From: Epichloe hybrida
Taxonomy: Eukaryota > Ascomycota > Sordariomycetes > Hypocreales > Clavicipitaceae
DNA length: 64,000 bases
NCBI GenBank assembly: GCA_019022495.1
Contig: JAFEKR010000002.1
Coordinates: 434,001-498,000 of the forward strand
Direction of reading: 5' to 3'
The notes under the pieces are model-generated. The model ran no database searches. It was not told the DNA's origin and saw only the letters and a list, made by a program, of their open reading frames with translations. The translations under genes and the position numbers were made by a program. This document shows, piece after piece, positions 46,763-58,250 of this stretch. Position 1 is the first letter of the stretch, and every line of letters begins with the position of its first letter.

Positions 46763-48042
46763 ATGTTAATCAGGGAATCCCACACCGACGTCCCAACGTC
46801 TGCCAACGGCAAGTCCAGCCCAATGCGTACGTAACAGCAGACCGCACCCAACCAACACAACGCCAAATCCAACAACCTCACTCATCACTCATCACTCACC
46901 ACTCATCAGGCATCTTCCTCTTCCATCCCACCATCCCAGGCTATCCCCACGCGTAAGCACTTTACTCCCCAATTCCCCGTGCGACGGAACAACCCTGGAA
47001 CCCGCAGTAGTAGATGCTAAAAGTTGAACAAGTCGTTTCCCAGGTGTATGCATCTTCAGTGAAATCTACCAAGGTTACCCAACTCCCACAGCCACAGCAG
47101 ACTTTCCAAACCTCATTCCCACTCACTCACCCCATTCACAGTCACCGGCCCCGTCGCCCGCTTCGCCCGCCAAATCGCCGGCCAAGGCTTCATCGTCGCC
47201 GCGCCATCTTCATACCACGATTTCGTCGGTCCCGACCCCTTAAACTACGACGTTGCGGACACGCACCGCGGCAACATGTTCAAGATTGAAAAGGTAAAGT
47301 TGCACCGCGCCCCTCATGCATGACTGACTATCCGTGCGTCGGACAACACACGTTGTCATAACCAACGACTCGTGATCCTAAAAAAAAATAAAAAAAAAAC
47401 CCCAGACCCTTGAATCATACGACGCAGACTCGTCTGCAACTGTCAACCATCTCCTGTCCCTGCCCACGTGTACCGGTCAAATTGGTGCCACAGGCATGTG
47501 TCTAGGCGGACACCTCGCAGTCCGAGCAGCTGTACGTTCCAGCCTTCCGACATGTGTTTTTTTTTTTTCTTTGTCATCCGAATAAAATCAGCTCACGGGG
47601 TGTTCTCGACGTTCAGCTTGACCCCCGTATCACGGCCACGGTAGCCTACTTCGCAACAGACATCCACTCTCGTACGCTCGGCCCATACACCTCTGCCGAT
47701 TCTTCTCCTCGCGCGCCACCTTCCTCAAATCACACCCTCGACCTCTTTCACAAGCTCAAAGGCGAGGTAACCCTCGTCTTCGGGATCAAGGACACGCACG
47801 TTCCCGACCAAGGACGCGACTTGATCCGCCATAAGCTCCGGGAGGCAGGCGTGGTCTTTAGTTTCCACGAGTTCGCTTGGGCGCAGCATGCTTTCATTCG
47901 GGACGAGCTGAGCAAGGGACGCTACGATCCTGCCGTTACAAAGGCTTGTTTTGAAGTCTTATTGGAGGTATTCGGGAGGGTGCTGAAGACAGATCTGGGA
48001 GAGCCTCAAGGCAACCCGGCTGAACCGGAACATGTGTGCTAA
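46763..48042 (+). CDS. Dienelactone hydrolase-family protein (six exons)
   Basis: Exons 46763-46826, 46920-46962, 47033-47073, 47142-47293, 47406-47531 and 47617-48042 give 283 residues. All five introns are 68-112 bp with GT...AG ends, and each join keeps conserved sequence in frame. The protein starts MLIRESHTDVP and continues IFLFHPTIPGYPHA, FPGVCIFSEIYQ, VTGPVARFARQIAGQGF and KTLESYDAD. Catalytic triad: Cys in GMCLGGH near residue 131, Asp in FGIKDTHVP near 201 and His in WAQHAF near 232. The alpha/beta hydrolase fold cleaves dienelactone or related esters. The exact substrate is unknown. The third intron's acceptor (AACAAG) is the least certain border. Confidence 0.9.
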
Positions 48043-48090
48043 GCGAGCTAGGCAAGCACAAGGGCAGGAGGGCAGAAGGAAAATACGGCA

Positions 48091-48178
48091 CACTCTGGCA
48101 CACTCTGACACACTCTGGCACACTCTGACACACTCTGACACACTCTGACACACTCTGACACACTCTGACACACTCTGA
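48091..48178. repeat. 10-bp minisatellite
   Basis: Nine tandem units of CACTCTGACA or CACTCTGGCA, only 48 bases after the hydrolase stop codon and so probably in its 3' UTR. Confidence 0.95.
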
Positions 48179-48512
48179 AGCGTAGCCCAATGCACAAGAT
48201 TGGCTCATCATCAATGGGACAGACATGAGGGGAAACGATGCTTCAGGCAAAGACAATCAACCACGCTTAGCGGGATCTAGGGAAGAATACTACATCATGG
48301 CGATAGATGCCGGCTCTTTTTCAGTTGAGTCTGCGGCGCAGCTAATGTAGTGGACGCCAATAACCAAAAGGGTACCCAAGCAAACCAGTTCTATAATCAA
48401 AGCCACTACTTTCTGGGTCTCCTACTTGCGACTAGTACTTCATCCCTTCTATTTTCTTTTCACCACATGTCAAGTTCATTTCATACACATTCTGTGCTCT
48501 GTGTAAAGCATT
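48179..48512. other. Convergent 3' flank
   Basis: No gene seen between the hydrolase and the channel gene, which converge here. Confidence 0.6.
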
Positions 48513-51361
48513 TTAATGTGGGCCAGTGGGTGGGTCACGTGATGGTTCACGATGTTTACGATGCAGACCACCGCCGTGCTGTGTTCTTTGGGAGGCCGCC
48601 GGATGAAGGACTTCCTCGTCCTCCTCCTGTACAGTGGCCTCATGATGACCACTTCTGCTGAAGCTATAGAACCGTTGAGGCAATCCTGTTTGAGCTTCTT
48701 CGTCAAAATTCGCCCGGTGGGGGCTGGTGGTATCCGTAGTAGGGCTGAGCGTCTGAAGGCCCTCGCCAGCCCTCCTGCGTCCGCGCTGGCTCTCCTTCTT
48801 GAGAAGTTCGTTTCGAACCGACTCAATGTCCTTGGAGCGGCGTGGGTCTTCGGATGGTGAGCGCGAGGTGGATGATCGGTCGTCACGGAAGTCCCAGTTG
48901 CTGCTTATCTCCACAGCTAGTGACCGGGCATTGAGATCAGCAACAGCGTGCTTCTCGGCGGCGCGAGCTTCTTCTTCAGTCTGATGAGTTTTCGCGGGTA
49001 CCATACGTCCAGCATCTGCGGCTTTAGAAGCGTCGGCACGACTTTTGGCCGCCCACTGGTCCGTCACGGCAACCGAATAAGTTGGGTTCGTGGGTCCACC
49101 CAAAACCTCGTCGCCACCTCCGGGAGCATGAATGGGAATCTGCTTGAGAGCAAGAGCCAAGGCACACATGAACTTGGAGCGGCGAGTAGCTCGAACGATA
49201 CCATTGTGCCAGTTAGACTTGTGCTGAATGGACATCTCAAGGGTGAGTTTATCCAGATTATTGACACTGACAACTCCAATGGTGAACTCGGGCTTGAAGT
49301 CGCGTGAATTGTCCGGGTGTTTGACAAACTTCTCCATCTCGGCACGAAGTAGTTCAATGTCCTCAAACGAAGTGTCGTACGAGACATCAACAGTGAAGGA
49401 CTCTGTCATCGCCTTGCTGCGTGTAACATTGTCGATCCAAAGATTATTCAGCACAATGTTTGGCACCTGCCACCTCGTAATTAGTCCTCTGGCTGTGTCA
49501 ATGACACGATTCGGGGCTTAGTGATTCATACCTGAGTAACCTGGTTCTGCGCAGTCTTGGTAAAAACAGTATACAGCAACGAGATCTTTTCCACCATCAT
49601 CTGTGAGCCACCGATTTCGCATCGGTCGCCAACGTCATACGGGTGTTTGACGAAAAGGAAAATGCAAGAGCCCAGGAACTCCTGGGTAGTGACAGCAAAG
49701 ACAAATGACAAAGAAAGAAGAGCTGTGCCAGCAGTCGCCACAGTGGTCAAGAAACTGCTGTGGAAGAAGAAGACTTGTAACTTGTTAGCAACGCGCATTG
49801 ACGCCGAGTTTCAGGGGACCCAAAACCCGTAGGGATAAAAGGGAGGGGGGGGGAGGGGCCGCCTACGGAAAATGAAAATGCTAATCAGGACAACCACGAA
49901 TAGCAAGACCTTGTCGAAAACGCGAAGGGCCTGTCCGATATCCTTCATGCCCTCACCAATCGCTTTGCGCTCCGTGCCCATTTCAACTGTTTTGCGGACC
50001 ATTTCGTCGAGACTGATGTCGCCGTTCAAATCAGAATCTATCATGTTGAAAGCTTCTTCGGCCTCGGCCTTGTACGCAGGGCCAAGAACTTCTTCAAAGT
50101 CTTCGAGGTAAAGTGCATCTTTGCCTTCCAGCACGAATGACATCCAGATACGCCTTCCCAGAGCCTCGGACGGCAACTTCTTCTCCAAAGCCTCAAGCAC
50201 AATGGAGTGGGCAGAGTTGGGGTTGAAGACTTGCTTTCCGGTGATTTCGTGGGCAACATGACCAACGACTGATGTGACCTTGCCTCCGAAACGTCCAACG
50301 TCACCGATAATCTTCATAGGTGTAGCGGAGCCGTTGCCACCAATGATCTTCTTCTTCTTTGATCGCAACATCATCTCAATGCTATCGTTGATGACGTGAT
50401 CTTCCTCGGAGAACTCGGGACAGTACATGGGAAATAACGTTCGTGAGGCATCGAAAAGGAGCCCGAGAAGGTGAATCTCGCGCTTGGAGGCCTTGATCCT
50501 GTTGGCAAAGGAGCGCTGATGGTAGGATACACCAATCAGTTGAACGAAGGCTTTTTCCACCAAGAGCACGGCCGAAGAGACAAACAGCGCGCCCAGTATT
50601 TTCTCAATCACATCAGTCCACTGGATTCCGAGAGAGAGCGCGCCACTGAAAAGGTTTTTGAAGGTGAGCCAGGTGGCAAGGGCCCAGAAGAAAAGCGAAA
50701 GAGTGATGTTGAGGTTCTTCAAAACAGTGGCATACTTGCGAACGCCTGTACTGACGACGCCTGAAACAAACATGAAGACTTTGGGAAGCAGCCAAGCCAC
50801 CGTCTTGCCAGCCCAAAGTGTCAGCCAGGTAATTTCGACCCAGAGCAGAAGACTGTAGACTGAAGGACCGTTCTTGATGTTGGGCTTTCCGTTGGAAACC
50901 TCGACTCTCGCGGTGCCAATCGTGGGTGAATCCTTATGACCCGTCAAGGCTAGAATGATGACGGGCACTGCCAGGATGATGCCCACAGGGATGATGTAGA
51001 CCATGTAACGGGTAATGACGGAAAAGCCGATGATCTTGGCGTAAAGTCGCCCAAGGGCATTTACGCTCACTTCATCGGAACCACCAGTGCCCTTGCGCCC
51101 TAGTCTCTCATCTTCAAACTTTCGCCGACGGCCAGCGTGGCGATGCTTCAGCTCAGAGTCGCCCTTCTCGTATCCATCTGGCGAGCCGGAGTCGTACGAG
51201 TTCGAATTGCCCTGATTAGCCTTGCGTGCGCCCGTGGAAGAAGCATTGCTTCTGACAGCCGTCAGAGGGATTCCAGTTTGGTTCATGTCCGCCTCCCACG
51301 TATTTTCCAATGGTATGAAGCCTGAGTTCCGAGATGTAAGAGATGTACGCCTGTTTGGCAT
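48513..51361 (-). CDS. EF-hand MscS-type mechanosensitive channel (Msy1/Msy2-like)
   Basis: Exons 51361-49867, 49773-49532 and 49466-48513 (introns 93 and 65 bp) give 896 residues. The N-terminus is hydrophilic. Several membrane segments follow: YMVYIIPVGIILAVPVIILAL, YSLLLWVEITWLTLWAG, LNITLSLFFWALATWL and ILGALFVSSAVLLVEKA. An EF hand with canonical loop DSDLNGDISLDE comes next. The last pore-lining segment LFVVVLISIFIF is joined by the first intron to FFFHSSFLTTVATAGTALLSL. The MscS beta domain reads QEFLGSCIFLFVKHPYDVGDR. In fission yeast such proteins sit in the ER and nuclear envelope and limit calcium entry on hypo-osmotic shock. The C-terminal tail is charged and variable. The first-intron acceptor is my best reading. 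Confidence 0.92.
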
Positions 51362-51743
51362 TGCAGGTACACAGAAGCAAGCAATCGCATTGGCTTCAGT
51401 TCGATGCGTAGCTCAACTGAAGTCCTGCTTCAATGACTTCGAAGGCTCCAGGCCCACCGTGGTCGTTTGGGGGAAACTATGAGCCGTTGGAGGCGTCGTC
51501 GTGTATCCGCCGGTGGGGTACGGATTATTGGGGAGAGGTAATGAAACAATGCTCAGCACTTGAGGGGATTGTTATAGGAAATAAAACATGCAGATAACGA
51601 GAGTGCCGAGAGCAGGAAAGACAGTCGGATGGACATGGAGAGAGTCAACAGTAGGGAAGAAGAAAAAAAACAAAAGACGACGCCCCAGGGGTGGGTGGAG
51701 TTGTTGAGAGGAGAAAATGCCAGGGGGATTGGTTTTTTTTTTT
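51362..51743. promoter_or_regulatory. Upstream region of the channel gene
   Basis: GC-normal DNA up to the MULE insertion. It ends in a T-run that served as the insertion target, about 380 bases before the channel start codon. Confidence 0.55.
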
Positions 51744-54374
51744 GGGCGTGGTTATCAAGCAAACGCATGTGCGTAAATAGCACCCCCAAATGTGGCTAGT
51801 GGTAGCTAGCAACTAATACTAGGCTTATAGCAAATTTTAACGGTAGACCTTGTAGTTAGACTTAATATTTTCTATAGCAAATCCCTCCCTCTATATATAT
51901 TACTAAGTATTATAATTATAATTATAATTTTAAAGCTATTTACACTAGCTAAAGTTATTTATCTCTTATTATTATAAAGTTACTTTATAATTATTAATTT
52001 AATAGCTTTTAAGCTACCTAAGAGGCTATTAATATAGTTTACTATAATAAGGGGTATAACCTTATAATTTATAGGAAAAGGCCTAATACTAGTAATCCTA
52101 TATAGATTATCCTTTAATGCTATAAAGGCTAGAAGTATACCTTATAATATAATTCTAAGGCTTATAAAACTAAGTCTTATAAGAATATAAGCTTGCAAAT
52201 AATAGACTGCCTATTTAAATTAACTATATTAGTGTGTAAGGGCATTCACACTATTAAGCGGCTAGTAATAAAGCCTTATAACTATAAGCTAATAAACACT
52301 ACTATATTTTCGCGCACCTAGCGTGAAGTTATTTATAAATATAAGAAAAAGATTATTAATACCTATAATAGTAAGTAGAAACTTACTATAATCCTTAGGA
52401 AGCTTTAATATAATAATATTAATAATATATAAGGTATTAATTATTATAATATCTATAATACTATCTAAAGGCATTAGATAGCTAAGCTATTAGGCTAGTT
52501 AGAAGTTAAGTAGCTTTATACCTAACTCTATAATAGTAATGCTTTTTTTTATTAAGATAAAAGAAGTTATAATAGTTATATTATAAGGCTTTTTATTATG
52601 CCTCTCTCTAGGCTTAAACTCTTAAAGGAATACCTAGATATCCTTTTCCTTAACTATATATATAAAATAAATTACTTTAACCTTCTATTACTTAATGCTT
52701 ATAGTATTATACTATTAAAGAAAACCTTTTAATTTATAGCTTATTTCCTAAGTAGTAAGACTAAAGATAACTATTGCTAGGTTATTAATATTATTATAAA
52801 GCTTTAAAAAGACCATTTAATCTAGAGGCCTTATATTATTATTATAGACTATAAAATAGCTCTAATTAATATACTTAAAAGGAACCTATATTTTAATAGC
52901 ATGCTATATATTTTATATTAGTAATATATTAATATAAATATACTAGCTAAGTATAAGCGTTTTTTCCTAAAGGCTACGTATAATAAGAAGGCTTAGTAAG
53001 CTATATAAGTACCTAAATTTATAGCTTTTTTAAAGGCTTAGAAAGCCCTTATATTATATAAATTAGAGGCTAATTTTAAGTGGGAATTAGAGTGCTTCTA
53101 GTAGCCTAGTAAGTTCCTAAAGCTTACTATTAATTATATTATATAAACCTAGATTAATCTATAGAAGGAAAAGATTATAAAGTGCTTTATTAATTAATAT
53201 TACTACTTTAGCTATATAGTTACTTCTATTATTAAGTTATTAAATACTACTATAAAGAGAATTTTAATAAGTAGCATAGGTAATTTAACCTCTGTTTTCT
53301 AGCGCCTATAAACATACTAGGTTAATTAATATACAAAGATATAATAGTCTATAAATAACAAATATTATAAGACATTAAATCTATTATAGAAACCTATCTA
53401 TAGTATTATCTATAATAAGGTCTCCTTTATTATGTTATAGCTTATAATAAATAAGGAAACAGCCCTAGATAAAGACCCTAAAAAAGCCCTTATATTCCCT
53501 TATTACCCTTGTAAGCTTATTATATTATATAGTGTGCTTTACTAGTATTTTCTTTAGTAATATACTAAGGATAAGGAGCTAATTTAGCTCTATAAGGTTA
53601 ATAAGCATTAGCACTAATATTATAATAGTTTAAGCCCTAATAGTAATACTAGTAAAGATAATAATAATTCCTAGGTAAGACTATTTAATCCTATGCTAAT
53701 ATAAGGAAAAGGCAGGCCTAAGGGGGCTCTTAAGGTAAAGAAAAGAAATCTAATTATAGGTATCTTATATAAGCTATTTACTTTTAAACATGCCTAGGTA
53801 ATAAAGGCTAATAAGGTTTATAAGGCTTATAATACCTTATAACTATAACCACTGCCCTTAATAGCACCTATAGTAATTAGTATAGTCTAAATAGCTTTAT
53901 ATAAGGTTATTTAAGTCCCTAATAATATCCCTAATAATATTAATAATAACCTATATAAGCCTAGTATAGAACATTATGAATTATATAGGCACACACTTAA
54001 TAGGCTTACTAACTATAACTCTAATGCCTTAATACTAGAGATTTTAGATAATATAAAGGCTAATAACTTAGGAATAGTTACATAATAATATACTTTACTA
54101 TTACAAGATGCCTTATATATTAATAATTAGCTTACATAAGACTTTTAGGCTTAATTATTATTATAATCATAAGAGAGGGTTATAGCAAAGGTAGCGCTAG
54201 AGGCAGAGATAATTTAGCTAGGGCAGGGGGTAGTTAGGGATAGGGAGCAATTAGACACTTAGTATAGAGCTACTATATAATTTACTATAGGTAGCTAGTA
54301 TTAGTTATCGCAGCCACCTTAGCCACATTTAGGGGTGCTATTTACGCACATGCGTTTGCTTGATAACCACGCCC
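51744..54374 (+). mobile_element. RIP-mutated Mutator-like element (MULE) with long inverted ends
   Basis: The ends are inverted repeats of about 75 bp, starting GGGCGTGGTTATCAAG on the left and ending CTTGATAACCACGCCC on the right. Poly-T flanks both ends, consistent with a 9-bp TTTTTTTTT duplication, the size MULEs make. Forward translation at about 52190-53560 gives a MULE transposase with stops at Gln/Trp positions: IIIIDYKIALINIL, INILAKYKRFF, ATYNKKA, PKFIAFLKA, IIKCFINQYY, SIIKLLNTTIKRI, NLTSVFQRL. The outermost ~45 bp of each end are GC-normal while everything inside is strongly RIP-mutated. Inactive. Confidence 0.9.
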
Positions 54375-55240
54375 TTTTTTTTTCTTCTTCTTTTTCGTGG
54401 TCGCATGTCAGTCAGTCACTGTGGAGAAGGAGGACTGAAACGAGGCAGCTGGCCCCTGGAATTTCCCTACATACAGTACGGATCCGTACGGACCAAAGAG
54501 AGAAAGATTAGAACCACGGCCGGCGGACGGTCCACGGCCAGCTCATTAGCCTCTGCCCTCATTCGTCATTGTCAAACATGCTTGTGCTACGACGCTGTGC
54601 TACGACGCCGCAACCTCTGCCCGTACATATTACGTCCGTACTCCGTCATCCGGTCTGGTTACAGCAGAGCGGCATTTGTCGACGATCGGATCCACCAATT
54701 TAAGCGCCGTAACAACAGGGGGGCCTTGGCATTGAGGAAACAGTGGGCTTGGTGGAGAGGCGCTGATGATGATTGGCGCTTTCGGTCTGGATCCATGAAC
54801 TAACTTCTTCGTATTGACTGCTCCGCACGAGAGGGATCGTGGCAACTACAACCCAATCCGCAGGTACAGGCAGGATTCAGGAGAAGAAAAACTCAAAAAA
54901 CTCTGCTGAGCGTTGACCGTTGAGCCTCTCCCAAGCCACCAATCCATCATGTTGCCACTGGTGAGAAAACCCCTGCCTAGTTCCCATAATCCGCCAAAGC
55001 ACAGAGACAACAAGCTACATACCGAAAAAAAAAAGGACCATAACCATCATCAATCATGAAATGTAAGCATGCCACAAGCCCAGAGAATAAACAAGAGGGT
55101 ATCGATACATCTCCAGCGCCTGTCAACTCCAATCCTAACTAATCCCAGACGTAACAAAATGCCCTTTTCCACGTGTATTCATTCATTTGCACCACCTCCA
55201 CAACACCACCGCCACGAACACAAAGGAAAGGAATGCTCGG
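54375..55240. other. GC-normal intergenic region
   Basis: No gene recognised. The only longer open frame (54360-54803) has no family resemblance. The right part is the 3' flank of the transporter. Confidence 0.55.
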
Positions 55241-57534
55241 TTACCGGCTAATCGTAATCGTTGGATGTATCGAATCTTTCATCGCATTCAAGGCAGTGTA
55301 GCCCGCGATATCCTTCATCTCCACCCTCGCCTTGTCGTTCTCGAGCAAGTCGCTGCCAACGTTGTCCTCTTCCTCCTCGTGCTCCGCGACGTCAAGTTGA
55401 TAGAGAGGCGCAAGCGTCGCATCCTTTCTCCAGAGGATCCAGCGCTTGCACCACCACGGCAGCGTCTGAGTCGTCTGATAGCGCACAAACACACGAGTGG
55501 GCACGGCAAAGATGTAATCCAGTTCCTCGAGAGTTCGTTGTTTGGTCTCCGGGACGAATAGGAAGATCAACACCAGGGCAGCGATGTTGAGGCAGGCGTA
55601 GAATGCGAACGCGCCCAGCACGCCTAGACGGTCGAGCATGAGAGGAAAGGTGATGCCCAGAACGGCGGCCCAGAAGAGGTTGGTGGCCACGGCGAATGCC
55701 ATGCCGACCTCACGGTGAGAGAGTGGAAAGACTTCGGCCGAGTATGTGAAGGGCACGGGGCCTTCGCCTGGCGAGTAGAATGCCGCGAAAAGATACACGA
55801 ATAGCGCCACCATGCCGAGATGAAGACCGGCCTTGCCGGGGATCAGGGTACACAGGGCAGCGGCCAGCAGTGTCCATGCCATCTGTGGGAATGTGAATAA
55901 GAGCAGAGATCTCCGCCCAAATGTATCGATTGTCCAGACTGCTGGGAATGCAAACAAAAAGTTGACGAGCCCGAATCCCCAAGTCGCCCACAGCGCTTCC
56001 GTTGTACCAGCCCCGGCATTGCTAAACACGTCGGACGAATAAAACGCAATGATGTTGATGCCGCACATTTGCTGTGCAATCATGACGATAAAGGCCGCCA
56101 GGGTGGCACGGCGAATCCGCGGAAACTTGAACAGCTCGACGAATCGTTTGATGTAATCGCCGTGTCCGACGTACTCATGCTCGACCTGGAGCTGAACGTG
56201 GATGTAGTACAGATCCCGCGCGGCTTGTACGCGGGTGTTCCGCAGGCGAAAAAGTGACGTCATTGCATCCCGATAGCGACCCTTTTTGATGTACCAACGC
56301 GGTGATTCGGGGCAAAAGTAAATCAGAATGGCGAGGGGTATGGCCGGAATGAATGCTGATCCAAGTTGGTACCGCCAGACATCCCCATCGAGTCTCATCA
56401 GGGCAAGATTGGCGCATGTGCCCAAGAAGATTCCGAACGCTGTCCACAGCTGCCAGCTCATGACCAAGGCTCCTCGGACGGGAGCAGGGGAATTTTCGGC
56501 GGCATATATCGGAACTGCTCGCCCATGTTTTTAGTCATTGTGCATCAGACGTGGAAATGCCATACCCCTGAGCAATCAAACTCACCTGTCGAGGCTTTTG
56601 TGCCCATTCCGACGCCGAGCAGGAATCGACAGGCGAACAGCTGTTGCCAAGTATTGCAGAAGGCGCCGGCCAAGACGGGCCACAAGCAAAATTGGCCGAC
56701 ACGAATATGGCGCCGCGACGACCGAAATAAGAGTTGATGGGATCGGTGAGTCAGCACCCGACGACGGCCGTGCCGATGTAAGGAGCAGCATTTACCAGCC
56801 CTACAAGCATTTTCTTACTGACTTCAGGCCCTTCGATGCCAAACGCCTTTGGAAATTCGAGATTCGCGCCATTGGAGCCCGTCTGGTCCCACCCCTGCAC
56901 AGCAGCGCCAATCGAACAGGTGACTATGGTGAGGTAGAGTACTTTGGGGATGCGCCATTTGTGGAGGACTTCGTCGCGAAGAGACTCGATCTCTTCCTGG
57001 TTCAGGGCCTCGGGGCCTGTGATGTCTTCGTAGCCGGTGGGATCTTGGGCGACGAGGACGCCTTGGCGAATCAGATGACGATAGTCGTCCAAGTTTTTGT
57101 CCCGACAGAACTGATCCACGTTGCTGAGAAGAAGACGGCGAGGAATACCTATCAAAGGGTTCTTGATCCTGTGAGGCGGAGCTGAGGATTAGATTGAACG
57201 ACCAGATTTCGGCTCATCGACTTTATCATTTGATTGGCAGTGTCTTACTTGGCTTCAATATTTGAGTCAAGGTTGACTTGTTGGGGGATGGAGCTAGAAT
57301 GAGAGTGGAGTCCTGCTTCGGTCGAGGAGGCGGTTTGGAAGTCATCGGAAAGCCTGCAATTGGCAAGTGCGACAACGAAAACGAAGAGCGGAGTTAGTTC
57401 AGAATCCTCCCATGCTGATCCGGTAGTACGGAGTGTTATTGTACGGAGTGTTATTAGCATGCGTGGCAATGATTCTGAACATACCGCGATACCCCGTCGA
57501 CTCTTTCCACGTGCTCCATCACGTGCTCCATCAT
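55241..57534 (-). pseudogene. MFS sugar transporter with one nonsense codon and one frameshift
   Basis: Exons by splice signals: 57534-57485 (tentative), 57353-57249, 57168-56586 and 56514-55241, about 670 residues if one missing T is allowed. Motifs of the sugar porter family: [128 protein letters not shown]. Twelve membrane helices are expected. Lesions: TGA at 56753-56751 replaces Trp in GCWLTDP. About 56 bases on, the frame shifts at a T-run, where SANF should be followed by CLWPVLAGAFCN. The rest, including the C-terminal half, is fully open, so damage is recent or an assembly error. Confidence 0.82.
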
Positions 57535-58250
57535 TGGCACCGCCATTGCCGACAGCGACAGCAGCCGCCGCCGCAGCAGCAGTCGCTTGCACGGCGAGCA
57601 ATATCCGGGGGGGGGGGGATTTATTAGCCGATGGTGGTGTTTCTGTCTCGGTCTCTGATGGTGGAGAGTGGGAGTGGAAGCGGACAGGAGTGGGAGATGG
57701 AGTGGGAGATCTCGGATGGATGGGTCTTGATGGTCCCCTAAACTTTGCTTCGCATGGTCGGCACCGGGGTCTCACGGGGTTCTTTTGAACGAAAAGATGA
57801 AAAAAAAAAAAACAGGATCAGATCAAGTTGGGAGAAGACGCAGTTGGGTCGGTCCATGTCAGCAACAAGAGCGAGCCGCAATGGCTGAGCCGCCCACCCA
57901 CTCACTCACTCACTCACTCACTCACTCACTCACTCCCGGATTGTTGCACGAGAAAAAGAGGCGCAGCCCACTCAGTCGACTGGCCTCTATTAGAATTGGT
58001 GCGTTACGGATTATCATCCCTTGTACCTCCGGAGTATGAGAAGTATGATATGCCTTGCAACCAAGACCGAACACAGATCAAAGTGATGGCGGCGGTCCAG
58101 TGGAGAATCGCCACGCATCCAAACGGCCATAAGTTAGTCCGTACAACGGCCACGACGGGACGGACTGTTAGACGGGGTTACAGCAAATCTCGGCTCTAAC
58201 AAAGTTAATCTCGTATCTAGGGTGGAGCCTTGTGACTAGCAAAATGGCAT
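57535..58250. other. Upstream region of the transporter, end of gene island
   Basis: No gene recognised. It contains a G-run at 57608-57619, an A-run at 57799-57812, and a CACT tetranucleotide microsatellite at about 57898-57934. Confidence 0.6.
57898..57934. repeat. CACT microsatellite
   Basis: About nine perfect units of CACT. Confidence 0.95.

Noticed and set aside
54360..54803. 147-residue plus-strand frame right of the MULE
   Set aside because: It begins in the MULE end and T-run and has no family resemblance.
57245..57775. Long minus-strand frame with Ala and Pro runs upstream of the transporter
   Set aside because: Only its last ~35 codons look like transporter coding sequence. The rest spans a likely intron and promoter, so I used a short first exon at 57534-57485 instead, marked tentative.
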